Shown: piece by piece, positions 34,723 to 44,270 of the stretch
Numbering within the stretch: position 1 is the stretch's first letter
Layout: every line of letters begins with the position of its first letter
Assembly: GCA_022539475.1 (NCBI GenBank)
Contig: VCMS01000003.1
Location: 22,983-86,982, forward strand
Reading direction: 5' to 3'
Source: Gracilaria domingensis
Taxonomy: Eukaryota > Rhodophyta > Florideophyceae > Gracilariales > Gracilariaceae
Length of the DNA: 64,000 bases
Made by a program: the position numbers and the translations under genes
The notes under the pieces: generated by a model
Seen by the model: the letters and a program-made list of their open reading frames with translations, nothing else
Database searches by the model: none
Told to the model about the DNA's origin: nothing

Positions 34723-36699
34723 ATGGCCTCCAAGTATCGCGCCGACGTCGATGTGCTGCGCGCGCTCGCCGTCTGTTTGGTGCTTGTGCATCACTACGGA
34801 TACCTGCCCGGCGGCTTTGTTGGCGCCGATGTGTTCTTCGTCCTGTCCGCCTACTTGATCACCTCTATAATCAGCGCCTCGCAGCAGTTTAACCTGAGCA
34901 CCTTTTATACTAGACGCGTGCGACGCTTGTTTCCGGCGCTCTTTGCGACGCTTGCCGCGGCGCAACTGTTCGCCCTTGTCGTTCAAGATGTGCCCGTTCC
35001 GCAGACGTCGGCGGCCGCCTTATTCTCGCTCATCTCCGTCTCCAACCATTACTTTGCATCAACCGTTGACTACTTCACCCCAACCTTTCCCAACTTGCTG
35101 CTGCACACCTGGTCCCTCTCCGTCGAGGAGCAATTCTACCTCGTCTGGCCTCTCCTTCTGCGCACCCTACGTCACCGTCCGTCATCCATCCTCATTCTCT
35201 GCATCATCTGTCTGCTAATCACTCAACTGGCGCTTCCGCACTATCCGCGTCACACTTTTTTCGCCGCCCCCTTCCGCGCTTTTGAATTCCTCGCAGGAGC
35301 ATACGCTTCATTTCATACGCCTCACCTTCCACCCGTCCTGATCGAGCTGGGCTTTGTGTTTGGTTTGATTTGCATTCTTGTTCCATCCTTCACCTACTCA
35401 GCCGCCACACCCTTTCCAGCACTTACAGCGTTACCGGTGGTAATAGGAGCCACAACGCTTTTGCTCTCACCCAGCTCCGTCCTCTACACGCGTTTACAGC
35501 ATCCTATCGTGCTCTACATCGGCAGAATCTCCTATTCACTCTACCTCGTTCATTGGCCATTGCTGGTGGTCTCCCGCACGCTCCTTGCTGTCGACAACCT
35601 CTCCGCAATTCAAACCGCGCTCGTGGCGTCGGTCACGCTCATGTGCGCCTCCCTTCTTCACCGATTCGTCGAAACGCCGTCCCGTTCACCGTCGGTCTCT
35701 ACTGCCGCGCTCACATCGCACTGGATGCTTCCGCCGCTCGCGCTCTCCGTCGTGGCGTTGTACGGCATGTACTTGCCGTCATGTGATTGTGACTCGTCGG
35801 TGTCACCTTCCCTTTTGCACGCGCTCACAAGAGCTGTAAGGAGTTCGAATCACAGCGCGGCTACAGCGTTTGGCGCGCGTGTGTTCGGTCCTTTGTTGTT
35901 GTCGCCGTCATCGAAGTACACGCTTGTGATAGGGGATAGTCATGCGAGCGTATTGGCGCCCTTCTTCGCCTGTTTGGCATCGCGATACCATGCGCATGTG
36001 CAATTACGTGCTGTGCCAGCTTGTTCTCCGCTGTTTGGCGTGGAGAAGGTTCGGGTGCCCATTGGCGTGGGCCAGAGTTCAGTGTCTCTTGCGCAACTAG
36101 AACAGTGTAAGCACACGGTTGATGAATGGCGTGCGGATGTTGGCGAGCGTTCGGTCGAGCGCGTATTCCTTATCAGCAGATGGAGAACTGTGGTGCAGGA
36201 CGGAGAGTATTTCACGCGGGGACCTTTGGCGGAATATCAGCTCAAAGAAAGTGACTCACAGAGTGTGACGGCCGACATTCCGTCCTTGAATGCATCGCGA
36301 GTTGTGTTTGAGCGCTCGTTGCGGCGCACTGTGCGTGAAGTGCAAAAGCTCGGTAAGCAGGTTGTCACCATTGTTGGTAAGCCGCCAGATCTCGGGAGGG
36401 GAACTTTTAACTGCAAGCGGTGGCTGCGACAGCGGTATCGCGAGGGTGAGCGCTCTGAAGAGTGGCGGCGGCTGCTGGAAGGGAAACAGCCGGCGCATTG
36501 CGTGGGTGCGGATCGGAAACTGGCGCTGCGACGTCTGCGCTACGTGAACTCGGTGATGAGGGAGGTTGCGCGTGAAACGGGGGCGCAGCGGCTGCTGCTG
36601 AGCGACTACCTGTGCGATAACGGGCGATGGGATGCGCAGTACTGGCGCGTTGTGAGCGGCGGCAGTAAGATATGCTGTACAGGGACGGCGACCATGTGA
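34723..36699 (+). CDS. AT3/OatA-like membrane acyltransferase with SGNH domain
   Basis: 658 residues from ATG 34723 (MASKYRADVDVLRALAV). Residues 5-340 form the acyltransferase-3 membrane domain, with the HHYGYLPGGFVGADVFFVLSAYL block, RRVRRLFPAL, HTWSLSVEEQFYLVWPLLL and LYIGRISYSLYLVHWPLLV, and about ten membrane helices. A lumenal SGNH hydrolase-like domain begins at VIGDSHASVLAPF near residue 403 and carries the nucleophile Ser. The family moves acetyl groups across a membrane onto polysaccharides or cell-wall sugars. The frame ends early: the expected catalytic block (YRDGDHVSEEG, with the Asp and His) is present at 36678-36710 but in another frame, after which the first frame resumes with AVYLATK and a stop at 36735. 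This looks like two compensating single-base indels, probably assembly errors. More upstream frame exists, but it is low-complexity and lacks a better start. Confidence 0.85.
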   Translation: MASKYRADVDVLRALAVCLVLVHHYGYLPGGFVGADVFFVLSAYLITSIISASQQFNLSTFYTRRVRRLFPALFATLAAAQLFALVVQDVPVPQTSAAALFSLISVSNHYFASTVDYFTPTFPNLLLHTWSLSVEEQFYLVWPLLLRTLRHRPSSILILCIICLLITQLALPHYPRHTFFAAPFRAFEFLAGAYASFHTPHLPPVLIELGFVFGLICILVPSFTYSAATPFPALTALPVVIGATTLLLSPSSVLYTRLQHPIVLYIGRISYSLYLVHWPLLVVSRTLLAVDNLSAIQTALVASVTLMCASLLHRFVETPSRSPSVSTAALTSHWMLPPLALSVVALYGMYLPSCDCDSSVSPSLLHALTRAVRSSNHSAATAFGARVFGPLLLSPSSKYTLVIGDSHASVLAPFFACLASRYHAHVQLRAVPACSPLFGVEKVRVPIGVGQSSVSLAQLEQCKHTVDEWRADVGERSVERVFLISRWRTVVQDGEYFTRGPLAEYQLKESDSQSVTADIPSLNASRVVFERSLRRTVREVQKLGKQVVTIVGKPPDLGRGTFNCKRWLRQRYREGERSEEWRRLLEGKQPAHCVGADRKLALRRLRYVNSVMREVARETGAQRLLLSDYLCDNGRWDAQYWRVVSGGSKICCTGTATM

Positions 36700-36735
36700 G
36701 CGAGGAAGGGGGCGGTGTACCTGGCGACCAAATGA

Positions 36736-37856
36736 ATGGGAAAGCGAGCGCACGAGCTGGTTCCCGCAACGATGGACAGTGCCGTAAAGACCATACCCTT
36801 TGTACGTGTACTGTCTGTGCGGTTGTATGATTGCGCTTTTTCCCGCCACACAAAAGTGTCGCAGATGGAGTTGCGCCAGAGACGGTCTCTGCCCGTCATA
36901 CGCAGAGCGCCGACGCGCTGCCCTAGATACGTGGCGCTTCCAGAACAGGCGCCGCGCGAGTAGAAGTGTCGACGTCAGTCAGAGCGGTGGGGGAGAGATG
37001 CGCTCGACCTGACGCGATCAGTTTGGTATGATATCATATGATACATGTACCACAAGGTGAATTGGCTGCCGAACGAATGCGAGCAAACGAAAAGGCATTG
37101 AGGCCACAGGTTTTCGGAGCAGCGACGAGATCTGTTCGACAGTCCGCACACCATCAATTTTCGCACTGATGCTTTTTTTTTTACCACGAGATGATTTGTG
37201 CAGAACGCGCCTGCATATCGCCAAACGTTCGCAGCGGTTGGGAGAACTGGAGGGGTGTGAGAGGAAGCGCGATGGGCAGGGGGAGCACTCACACAAGGAG
37301 CAGCCGAATTATGAAGGCCTTGCCTTCATCGGAAAGCCTGCCGGGGCGATTCTTTTTCGGGCGCGGCTATATTTATCGCGTACCTGCAACGAGCATTTAT
37401 TGTTGCGGCGGCTGTTGAGCTGTCAACGACTGTATGCGCGCGGAAAGCGCGCGCAGCCTCAGCCGCCGCCACCGCGGCCGCAGCTCACTTGGCGCCGCTC
37501 ACAAATAGCAGCGCGCGGCTAACTTTAGCACGCAGCTATCAAACTAACGAACATGCACTGGGCCCACGCCGCGTTTACAGCCGCGCGCGCCGTTCGCAAA
37601 AAAAAATGGACCGCCGCACGGAGCGTGCGATGCGCCGCCGCCTCGCCGAACCGACGGCACCGGCCAGCTGCAGCTGGCCGTGCGCACGACCGCAGCAGCT
37701 GGCCACGGTTGCAGCTGCTGCTGCTGCAGCTGCTGCTGCTGCTGCAGCCGCCCCAACTGCTGCCATGTACAGCCTGCAGCCAAAGCGAGCCAGCGGCGGC
37801 GGCGGCGGCGGCGGCGAGAGCGCCGCTGGTGTAGGCTGCAGGCTGCGTGCATCACC
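36736..37856. other. Intergenic, with CTG/GCC-rich repeats near the right end
   Basis: No gene is supported. The part 37690-37760 is a run of GCTGCTGCAGCT-type triplets, followed by a (GGC)n run at 37795-37815. They may be leader sequence of the Sel1 gene downstream. A poly-T run of ten lies at 37171-37180. Confidence 0.4.
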
Positions 37857-38984
37857 ATGTTGGACGTGCAGGACGCGGACGACGACGAGCTGCAGCGCAG
37901 GGCGGAGCTGGAGCGGCAGCGCGAGGCGCAGGAGCTGCTGGTGCTGCCGGCCATGGTGGCCGGCCACGAGTGGAAAATGCGCCGCGGAATGCAGGCGCTC
38001 AGCAGCGGCGACGGCGCGCGCGAGCGCGAGGCGCTCAAGCTGCTGGACGAGGCGGTGGGCATCCACGAGCACGCCGGCGGCGCCAGGGGGTACACGGTAT
38101 GGAGCGCATGCGGCTTGCGTGCGCTGCCGCTGTACCTGGTGCGCCCGGTGGAGTACGAGCGCGTGGCTCGGCGAATGAACGCGTCGGAAATGGAGGTGGC
38201 GCTGGTGCTGCGCGCCGAGCGCCGCCAGACGTGGTACTACGGCGACGTGCACGACAGCGGCGCGGGCGGCGAGTACGCCATGCGCGCCGCGCTGTCGGGC
38301 GTGCGCTTCGCCGCGCGCGTGCTGCAGTGGCTGGACGGCGAGCGCGCGCGCGGCATCTCGGCCGCGGCCGGCGCGGCGCGCAGCGAGTACGTGCGCGCCA
38401 TCGAGGCGCGCGAGCGCGAGCGCGCCGTGGAGCTGGGCACCATGCTCATGGGCGCGGAGCTGGCGGGCTGCGGCCGCGCCGACGCCACCATGGTGGTGCG
38501 CATGGACCGCACGGAGCGCCGCGCGTGCGCGGCGAACAACATCGGCTACCTGCTGCGCACGGGCGGCGGCGGGCTGGCGCCGGACGCCGCCGAGGCCGAG
38601 CAGTACTACAAGCTGGCCGTGGGCTGGGGCTCGCCGTCCGCCGCCTCCAACCTCGGCCAGCTGTACCACGCCGGCGCGCGCGGCGTGGCGGCCGACGCCG
38701 TGCGCGCGCGCGCGCTGCTGCAGCTGGCGCTGGCGCGCGGCGAGCGCAGCCACGCGCCGCGCAACCTGGCGCTGCTGCTGTGGCGCGGCGGCGGCGGCGT
38801 GGCGCGCGACGCGCCCGCCGCCGCGCGGCTGCTGCTGCTGGGCGCCGCCGAGGGCGACGCGCGCGCGCGCGCGCGCTGCGTGCGCTCGCTGGCCACGCTG
38901 CGCCGCACGTGGCGCTTCGCGCTGCGCGCGCCGGCCGCGCTGCGCGCGCAGGTCGACGCCACGCTGCGCGCCGCGCGCGTCTGA
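37857..38984 (+). CDS. Sel1-repeat protein
   Basis: 375 residues from ATG 37857 (MLDVQDADDDELQRR). Residues 1-70 are charged and helical. Residues about 35-150 form a module that is also present in the kinase-Sel1 gene just downstream: LKLLDEAVGI here and FMLLDKAVGI there, then ALPLYLVRPVEYERVA here and ALPLCVVRRVEWEAAA there. Residues about 230-340 hold at least three Sel1-like TPR repeats, with AANNIGYLLRTG, AASNLGQLYHAG and APRNLALLLWRG. Sel1 repeats are solenoid scaffolds for protein assemblies. The gene is extremely GC rich with almost only G or C at third positions. It looks like a tandem paralogue of the downstream gene without the kinase part. Confidence 0.75.
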   Translation: MLDVQDADDDELQRRAELERQREAQELLVLPAMVAGHEWKMRRGMQALSSGDGAREREALKLLDEAVGIHEHAGGARGYTVWSACGLRALPLYLVRPVEYERVARRMNASEMEVALVLRAERRQTWYYGDVHDSGAGGEYAMRAALSGVRFAARVLQWLDGERARGISAAAGAARSEYVRAIEARERERAVELGTMLMGAELAGCGRADATMVVRMDRTERRACAANNIGYLLRTGGGGLAPDAAEAEQYYKLAVGWGSPSAASNLGQLYHAGARGVAADAVRARALLQLALARGERSHAPRNLALLLWRGGGGVARDAPAAARLLLLGAAEGDARARARCVRSLATLRRTWRFALRAPAALRAQVDATLRAARV

Positions 38985-39099
38985 CAGCGCTGACAGCCGC
39001 GCCCCTGTTCGCGCCCGCCGCCCTTTTCCGCGCCCTCGCCTCTTTTCGGCGCGCGCGCCTTTTTTGCCGCCGCCTGCGCGCCGCCTCCCGCGCCGCACT

Positions 39100-39417
39100 G
39101 CCGCACACCCCCCCCCCCCCGCCGCACCCCCCCGCCTCTATCTACTGCGCGCGCGCCCGTGCGCTCCGCGCGCCGCCGTTCGCTTCGCGCCTTCCGCGTC
39201 GCCCCCTTTCCCTTCGCGCCTTCCGCTTCGCGCCTTCCGCTTCGCGCCTTCCGCTTCGCGCGCGCGCCCCGCCGGCCGCCCCCCCCATCTCTCCCCCATC
39301 TCCCCCCCCATCTCCCCCCCCATCTCCCCCCCATCTCCCCCCCCATCTCCCCCCCCATCTTCCCCCCCACCCCTTTCCTCCCGTCCTCCCTTCCTCCCTT
39401 CCCCCTCCCCTCCCGAC
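39100..39417. repeat. Pyrimidine-rich tandem repeats before the kinase-Sel1 gene
   Basis: Two arrays lie directly upstream of the start codon: about four copies of a 14-bp unit TTCGCGCCTTCCGC (39196-39262), and about nine copies of a 10-13 bp unit CATCTCCCCCC (39284-39372). C-runs surround them. They could form i-motif or G-quadruplex structures in a promoter or 5' leader. Confidence 0.65.
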
Positions 39418-42180
39418 ATGGACGGCGCGCCGCCGCCGCCGCCGCCGCTCGCCGCGCTGCTCGCCGCCGCCGCCGACGCGCTGCGCCCGTGGCTGCCGCA
39501 GCTCTCCGCGCGCAAGCCGCCGCCGCCGCCGCCGCCGCCGCCGCGCGCGCCCAAGGCGCTGCGCGTGCTGCACGCCGCGCTGTCGCGCCTCGCCGTCGCG
39601 CTGCACGCCGCCGACGCGCCGCTGTTCGAGGTGGCCGCCGAGCGCGACGCCGCCGCCGCGCTGCGCGAGCTGCGCGAAATCGCGCTGCGCGCGCGCCACC
39701 GCCGCGCGCCGCGCCCGCGCATCCGCGTCGACCGCGCGCAGCGCGCGTACGCGTCCGCGCGCGCGCCGCCGCCGCCGCCGCCGCTGCTCGCGCCCGAGCG
39801 CCGCCGCCTCGCGTGCGTGGCCAACCGCATCGACACGCTGGTGCAGATCGCGCTGTGGAAGCGCCGCGCCGCCGTCTCCGCGCCCGCCGCCGTGGCGCCG
39901 CCCGCGCCGCGCGCCACGCGCACGCGCTCGCCGCCCGCCGTGGTCACGTCGCGCACCGCCGAGCTGCAGCGCCGCCCGTGGTACTTCTCGCTGGTGGAGA
40001 GCCCCATCACGCCGCTGCGCTCGCGCAACCTGCTGTCCGCGCGCGACGGCGAGTCCACGCTGGCCATGTGGCGCGCGCGCCGCGTGTCCGTGCGCCTCAT
40101 GCGCTCCGGCTACGCGCGCTTCGTGCGCGAGGCCGACTACCGCTACGCGCTCGGCCAGAGCGCCAACATCCCGTCGCTGTGCGGCGCGCACTGGGAGCCC
40201 ACCGCGTCGTCGCCGCGCGCCGCCGCCAGCGCCACCAACTGCGTCGGCTACATCGTCATGCGCGTGTGTAGCGGCTCGTCGCTGGACCACCTGGTCCGCC
40301 AGTGCAAAATCCCCGATACCGTCACGCACCTGCGCGTGCTGCAGCGCGTCGTGGCTGCATTGTTGTTCGCGCAACGCGTGCATCCCTCCATCACCCACCA
40401 GGACCTTCACCCGGGCAATGTGCTGCTCATTCCGCCGCCGCCGCCGCCGTCGCCGCCGCCGCCGCCGCCCGAGTCCGTGTCGCCGGTCACCTCTGCCCAT
40501 CTTGCCGCCCACCGCACCCCGCTGTCGTCGCCGCTTGTGCGCGCCGCGTCGCTGCCGCGCCCGGAGCACGCGCACCACGCCGATCCGCCGCAGCACCGTT
40601 CGTACCACCACCCGCAGCTTGCTGCCCGCTCCTTGTCGCGCCAGCAGCCGTCGCCGCCCGCAGCCGCGCCCAAGTCGTCGCTCGCCGCGCAGACGCACAT
40701 CCCCACCTCCAATGTCACCACGCGCTCGTCGCCGTCCAACCACAGCGATCTGCCTGCCGTGTCCGTGGACGATGCGCTGCAGCGTGACAACGTGCCCTCG
40801 TTTTGTTCCTCCACCTCCGTGGACTCCGTGTCGCCGTCGCATCTGTTTGTGCCGTACGCCGTGCAGGTGGTCGACTTCCCGCAAGCGCTCGAGGCGTATG
40901 GTGCTCGCACCGAGTCCTCGTGGAGTGGCAACCCGCTGCTGTCGGGCTACTGCGCCCCGGAGAAGGTCACTCCGCCCATGTGGAGCTCGGTGGCGCACCA
41001 CATTGAAAAGCGAAGCCGTCGCGACTACGAGCGTGAGCGCCGCATTATGCCCTCTTCCCCTTCGATCGCTACCAACGGGCGCCATAGCCCACGCCCGCAG
41101 ACTCCTACCATCGGCGCTGTCTCCCGGAGGCGCAGCAGCAGCAATATTGCCGCCAACGCCGTGATTGCCATGCCGCCCTCGCGTTCCAATTCTGGTTCGC
41201 AACGCCAGCAGTTTGACAACGAGACGTATGCGCTCTTTGGCGATGACCACCTCAACCCCGAGCTCAACGCGCATCATAGCGAACATAGCGCCGCCATGGA
41301 TGTGAGGGCGCCTACGCCGCTGCACTCGGCGGCGCACTTGGTTCCGAATGGCGCAGTGGCGCAGCGTCTGACTACTGCCCAGAGTGTTGTGGAGCAGTCA
41401 CTTCGCACTGCGCAGCATGCCATTGACAACAGCAGCAAAGACGGTGTACATCGTCGTCGTCGTCTTCCCACTTTCTCAAGCGACGACATTGTCGGGCTTG
41501 CACGTCGTCGCCGTTCTTCGGACCTGTCACATCTGGAATCGGAGGTTTTGCCGTCTGAGAACAAATCGCTTACCAAGATTGATGTGTGGAGTGTGGGTTG
41601 GATCATGTATTATATGGCCACCGGTAAACACCCGCCCAACGATGCATGGGCGCGGGCCAGCATTGCGGATGAGCTTGACTGGAGCGCCGTTCCTCTAGAG
41701 TGCCGCCCTATTATTCGTATGTGCATTCAGACCGACAAGGATAAGCGCGCCTCGTTGCGCGAGGTCAAGAGGAAGGTTGACTCCACGCTTCAGGCCCTCA
41801 TGTTTGCAAAGGGCCTGGCACTTTTGGACAGTGAGAAGAGAGCCGCATTCATGTTACTGGACAAGGCTGTCGGCATCAAATCAGTTGATAGTGCGTTGTA
41901 CAACTCCTCATCTGTGACGGCGATGAAACCGCCGACATCGCCTACATCGACCACCACTCCGTTCCATGACGATAGCGAGCCGAGTACTTTTGTTCGCGAT
42001 GCGGAAATGCAGCCCCTGGCTGATCTTGACGACGGAGCGGATGAAGACGACGAAGGGGGACGCCACAAAGTGATCGGACTGAATGACAAAACGCGGGTTG
42101 CTCTTGCTGCACTCCCTCTCTGTGTTGTTCGAAGAGTAGAATGGGAGGCTGCGGCACACTACCTCCGTCGCTCCCGGTGA
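39418..42180 (+). CDS. Protein kinase-like domain of a kinase-Sel1 fusion (N-terminal part)
   Basis: 920 residues from ATG 39418 (MDGAPPPPPPLAALL). After a Pro/Ala/Arg-rich helical start, a kinase-like domain begins near residue 190. The catalytic loop reads SITHQDLHPGNVLLI (near residue 325), with catalytic Asp and Asn. About 150 residues of Pro, Ser and His-rich insertion separate it from a DFG-like VVDFPQALEAYG and the APE-like GYCAPEKV. A second insertion of about 200 residues precedes the C-lobe helix KIDVWSVGWIMYYMATGKHPP. The linker module shared with the upstream gene follows (FMLLDKAVGI, ALPLCVVRRVEWEAAAHYL). The frame then stops, but the next frame continues the alignment to the paralogue at once, so one missing or extra base near 42165 likely splits a single gene ending at 42985. 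Confidence 0.75.
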   Translation: MDGAPPPPPPLAALLAAAADALRPWLPQLSARKPPPPPPPPPRAPKALRVLHAALSRLAVALHAADAPLFEVAAERDAAAALRELREIALRARHRRAPRPRIRVDRAQRAYASARAPPPPPPLLAPERRRLACVANRIDTLVQIALWKRRAAVSAPAAVAPPAPRATRTRSPPAVVTSRTAELQRRPWYFSLVESPITPLRSRNLLSARDGESTLAMWRARRVSVRLMRSGYARFVREADYRYALGQSANIPSLCGAHWEPTASSPRAAASATNCVGYIVMRVCSGSSLDHLVRQCKIPDTVTHLRVLQRVVAALLFAQRVHPSITHQDLHPGNVLLIPPPPPPSPPPPPPESVSPVTSAHLAAHRTPLSSPLVRAASLPRPEHAHHADPPQHRSYHHPQLAARSLSRQQPSPPAAAPKSSLAAQTHIPTSNVTTRSSPSNHSDLPAVSVDDALQRDNVPSFCSSTSVDSVSPSHLFVPYAVQVVDFPQALEAYGARTESSWSGNPLLSGYCAPEKVTPPMWSSVAHHIEKRSRRDYERERRIMPSSPSIATNGRHSPRPQTPTIGAVSRRRSSSNIAANAVIAMPPSRSNSGSQRQQFDNETYALFGDDHLNPELNAHHSEHSAAMDVRAPTPLHSAAHLVPNGAVAQRLTTAQSVVEQSLRTAQHAIDNSSKDGVHRRRRLPTFSSDDIVGLARRRRSSDLSHLESEVLPSENKSLTKIDVWSVGWIMYYMATGKHPPNDAWARASIADELDWSAVPLECRPIIRMCIQTDKDKRASLREVKRKVDSTLQALMFAKGLALLDSEKRAAFMLLDKAVGIKSVDSALYNSSSVTAMKPPTSPTSTTTPFHDDSEPSTFVRDAEMQPLADLDDGADEDDEGGRHKVIGLNDKTRVALAALPLCVVRRVEWEAAAHYLRRSR

Positions 42181-42985
42181 AGAAATAAAGGCTTTTAGAA
42201 GTGCGCTCATGACCGAAAAATGGAACAAGAACGACGTGAAGAACGGACCCGCTGCGATCGACTATCTGAAGAAGCGCAGTATGGAGGGGGTGTCATCGGC
42301 GCAAAGCGCACTAGGTTGGGTGTATCGTTGGGGGGCGGGAGGCAGCCTCAAGAACGTGTCAGCGGCGATGCGGGAATGGGAAAAGGCCGTAGCTGCCTCC
42401 GGTGACCCCGAGGCATGCAACGGACTGGGACTTTTGTACCACCATGGCCGAAACGATATCGCTGTGGATGGCGAAAGGGCGCGCCACTACTACCAGATTG
42501 CAGTGGACCAAGGATATCCGCCCGCTGCGGTGAATCTGGGAGTTATGCTTCACGACGGAGCCGCTGGTCTAGAGCCGGATGGAGTGGCGGCGAGAGGGTT
42601 GTACGAAATTGCATCGCGGCATGGCGACGCAATCGCCGCAAACAACTTGGGTCTACTGCTTAGGCATGGGGCTCCGGGAGTAGAGATTGACGCTCCTGCC
42701 GCCGTTCGTGCTTACGAACTGGCAATTGAAAGACAGGAGCGTCATCATGCGTGCAGAAATTTAGCCGAACTGTTATGGGAAGGCGCTCCGGGTGTTCCCC
42801 CCTCCCGTGCCAATGCGGTGGAGTATTTTGGGATGGCGATCTCAAGAGGGGATGCAGGGTCAAGGAAGGCAGCTTGTGGCTCTCTTAGACAACTACTGCA
42901 AACGTCCCTCAAGAACAGGGAACATATTTCAAATGCACTGATTGACAAGTGCGGTCGGTTACTTGGCGAAAGACGAAGGGACTAA
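42181..42985 (+). CDS. Sel1-repeat C-terminal part of the kinase-Sel1 fusion
   Basis: This part is in the +1 frame relative to the preceding stretch. The frame is open upstream of its first ATG (42209), and reading back gives APGEEIKAFRSALMTEKW, which aligns with the paralogue's NASEMEVALVLRAERRQTW. So it is probably not a separate gene. It holds five Sel1 repeats: SSAQSALGWVYRWGAG, EACNGLGLLYHHGRN, PAAVNLGVMLHDGAAG, IAANNLGLLLRHGAPG and HACRNLAELLWEGAPG. The last 50 residues form a helical cap ending in GRLLGERRRD. Base composition here is moderate, unlike the GC-extreme 5' part of the same gene. Confidence 0.75.
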
Positions 42986-43234
42986 CCTTGTCTGAAGTTG
43001 GTTTCCAACTCTACGACGTCGCCTTACTAGTCTCTTTGATGGCGTGTGGTTGTAAGGAATATTATATGCCTCATGTACAGCACCTACATAACAATTGATA
43101 TAGTAACTGCTACTAATGGCGATGGCGCATAAGTCGCCAGACAACTGGCGTTGCTACCATAGTAATTTCTTTTTTCCGTTGTTAAACCGCACAAGGCGGA
43201 ATTATGTACAGGAAAGAGTTTTGTTTCACAACCA

Positions 43235-43549
43235 TTAGATGAAAACAAGTTCGACCCCGCGAGTCCAGTGTCTCTTCTTCCTTACTTTGTTTTCCAGTCC
43301 CTGGATCCATCCCAGCCTATACGAAGGTATTGTTCGCCCCAGAAGAATACCACAAACTGCAACTGGTCGTCCTTTGAACCTTAAGTAAGTCCCGTACAGT
43401 GCTACGGCGTCTAGAATGTGGACTGCCAGCTCTTCTCCGCATGATACTGTTTCACTTCCCTTGCCTTTGTTGATATCCCCAGCGTAATTATACGAAAGAG
43501 TCAGCAGGACAAGAAACATGACTGTAAATAGAACCGGGAGAGAGAACAT
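43235..43549 (-). CDS. Small putative secreted or membrane-anchored protein
   Basis: 104 residues from ATG 43549. The start MFSLPVLFTVMFLVLLTLSY is a signal peptide or membrane anchor. A short Gly/Lys/Glu region follows, then a mixed helical and basic C-terminus with HILDAVALYGTYLRFKG and a Lys/Arg-rich end. The family is not recognised. No splice sites are needed, but codon use and isolation make it a weak candidate. Confidence 0.3.
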   Translation of the reverse strand: MFSLPVLFTVMFLVLLTLSYNYAGDINKGKGSETVSCGEELAVHILDAVALYGTYLRFKGRPVAVCGILLGRTIPSYRLGWIQGLENKVRKKRHWTRGVELVFI

Positions 43550-44240
43550 GAAACCATTGTCGATTAGCAACAAGGGCTTGTGATGGCGTTGAAGGGATGG
43601 CAGTTGGTTGGTCGGAGCGGAAACCGGAATGGTTCGCTCCGTAATGTTGCAGGGCCTGAGTAGTGATGTTCCAAGCTCCTCTCAAAACCCCTCTCTACGA
43701 TTCGAATAAATGGAGCGACTGTACTAGAGAATCAGAAAATGTCGAAACACTTCATACTTCTTTCCTTCTCGTCGTAAACCACTGAGTTGGTAAAGCTACT
43801 GATTAGAGAGCGAGAGAGCAAAATGAACTGGGGATTGAGAAGAGTTTCGGAACAATTGTACAGTATGTGTCGCTCCCATGTTAAGGATCAGATCTTTTCT
43901 GCGAAATACAGTGTAGGAAAGTCATGAACCATGCCACGTGACGAGAAGGTGAGCATCTGGCGTCAGTGAAGCAAGTTGATATGAGATATGTAAGGCAAAG
44001 AGATTTCTTGAAGGCAACATTAAAAATGATAAAGTAGCCAGACCTCCTCTTTACTTTGGTCTGTTGCCCCTCCCTTCGTGGGCAATTACTCAAAAGTAGC
44101 CAGACATTTTTTCTTCCTGGTATGCATATATTGGCACCAACTGCGAGAAACTGACAGCATTTTGCAACACGTCGAAGGAACACAGTGGTATTGCCTTGGA
44201 GATTAACAAAAGTATTGCTATTCATCCTAGAATACACAAA

Positions 44241-44270
44241 GGTATGACCTCCGACTTCGGAGGTCATACC
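44241..44270. repeat. Perfect 14-bp inverted repeat (hairpin)
   Basis: GGTATGACCTCCGA and its exact reverse complement are separated by only two bases. As RNA it would form a very stable 14-bp hairpin on either strand. It lies in non-coding DNA with no U-run directly after it. It could be a transcript end, a small inverted element or a dimeric protein-binding site. Confidence 0.8.

Noticed and set aside
36661-36682. An 18-base mini-intron (GTAAGA...ACAG) to explain the displaced acyltransferase end
   Set aside because: Its length is a multiple of three, so removing it does not change the frame, and it is far shorter than the other introns here.
34723-36699. Bacterial origin of the acyltransferase
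   Set aside because: AT3-SGNH proteins also occur in eukaryotes, and base composition matches the neighbouring host genes. Transfer cannot be argued from the window.
37575-41337. Very long open frames overlapping the Sel1 and kinase genes in other frames and on the minus strand (up to more than 1000 codons)
   Set aside because: They are rich in Arg, Ala and Gly only, have no motifs, and arise because GC-extreme DNA contains few stops. The Sel1 and kinase readings have real domains.
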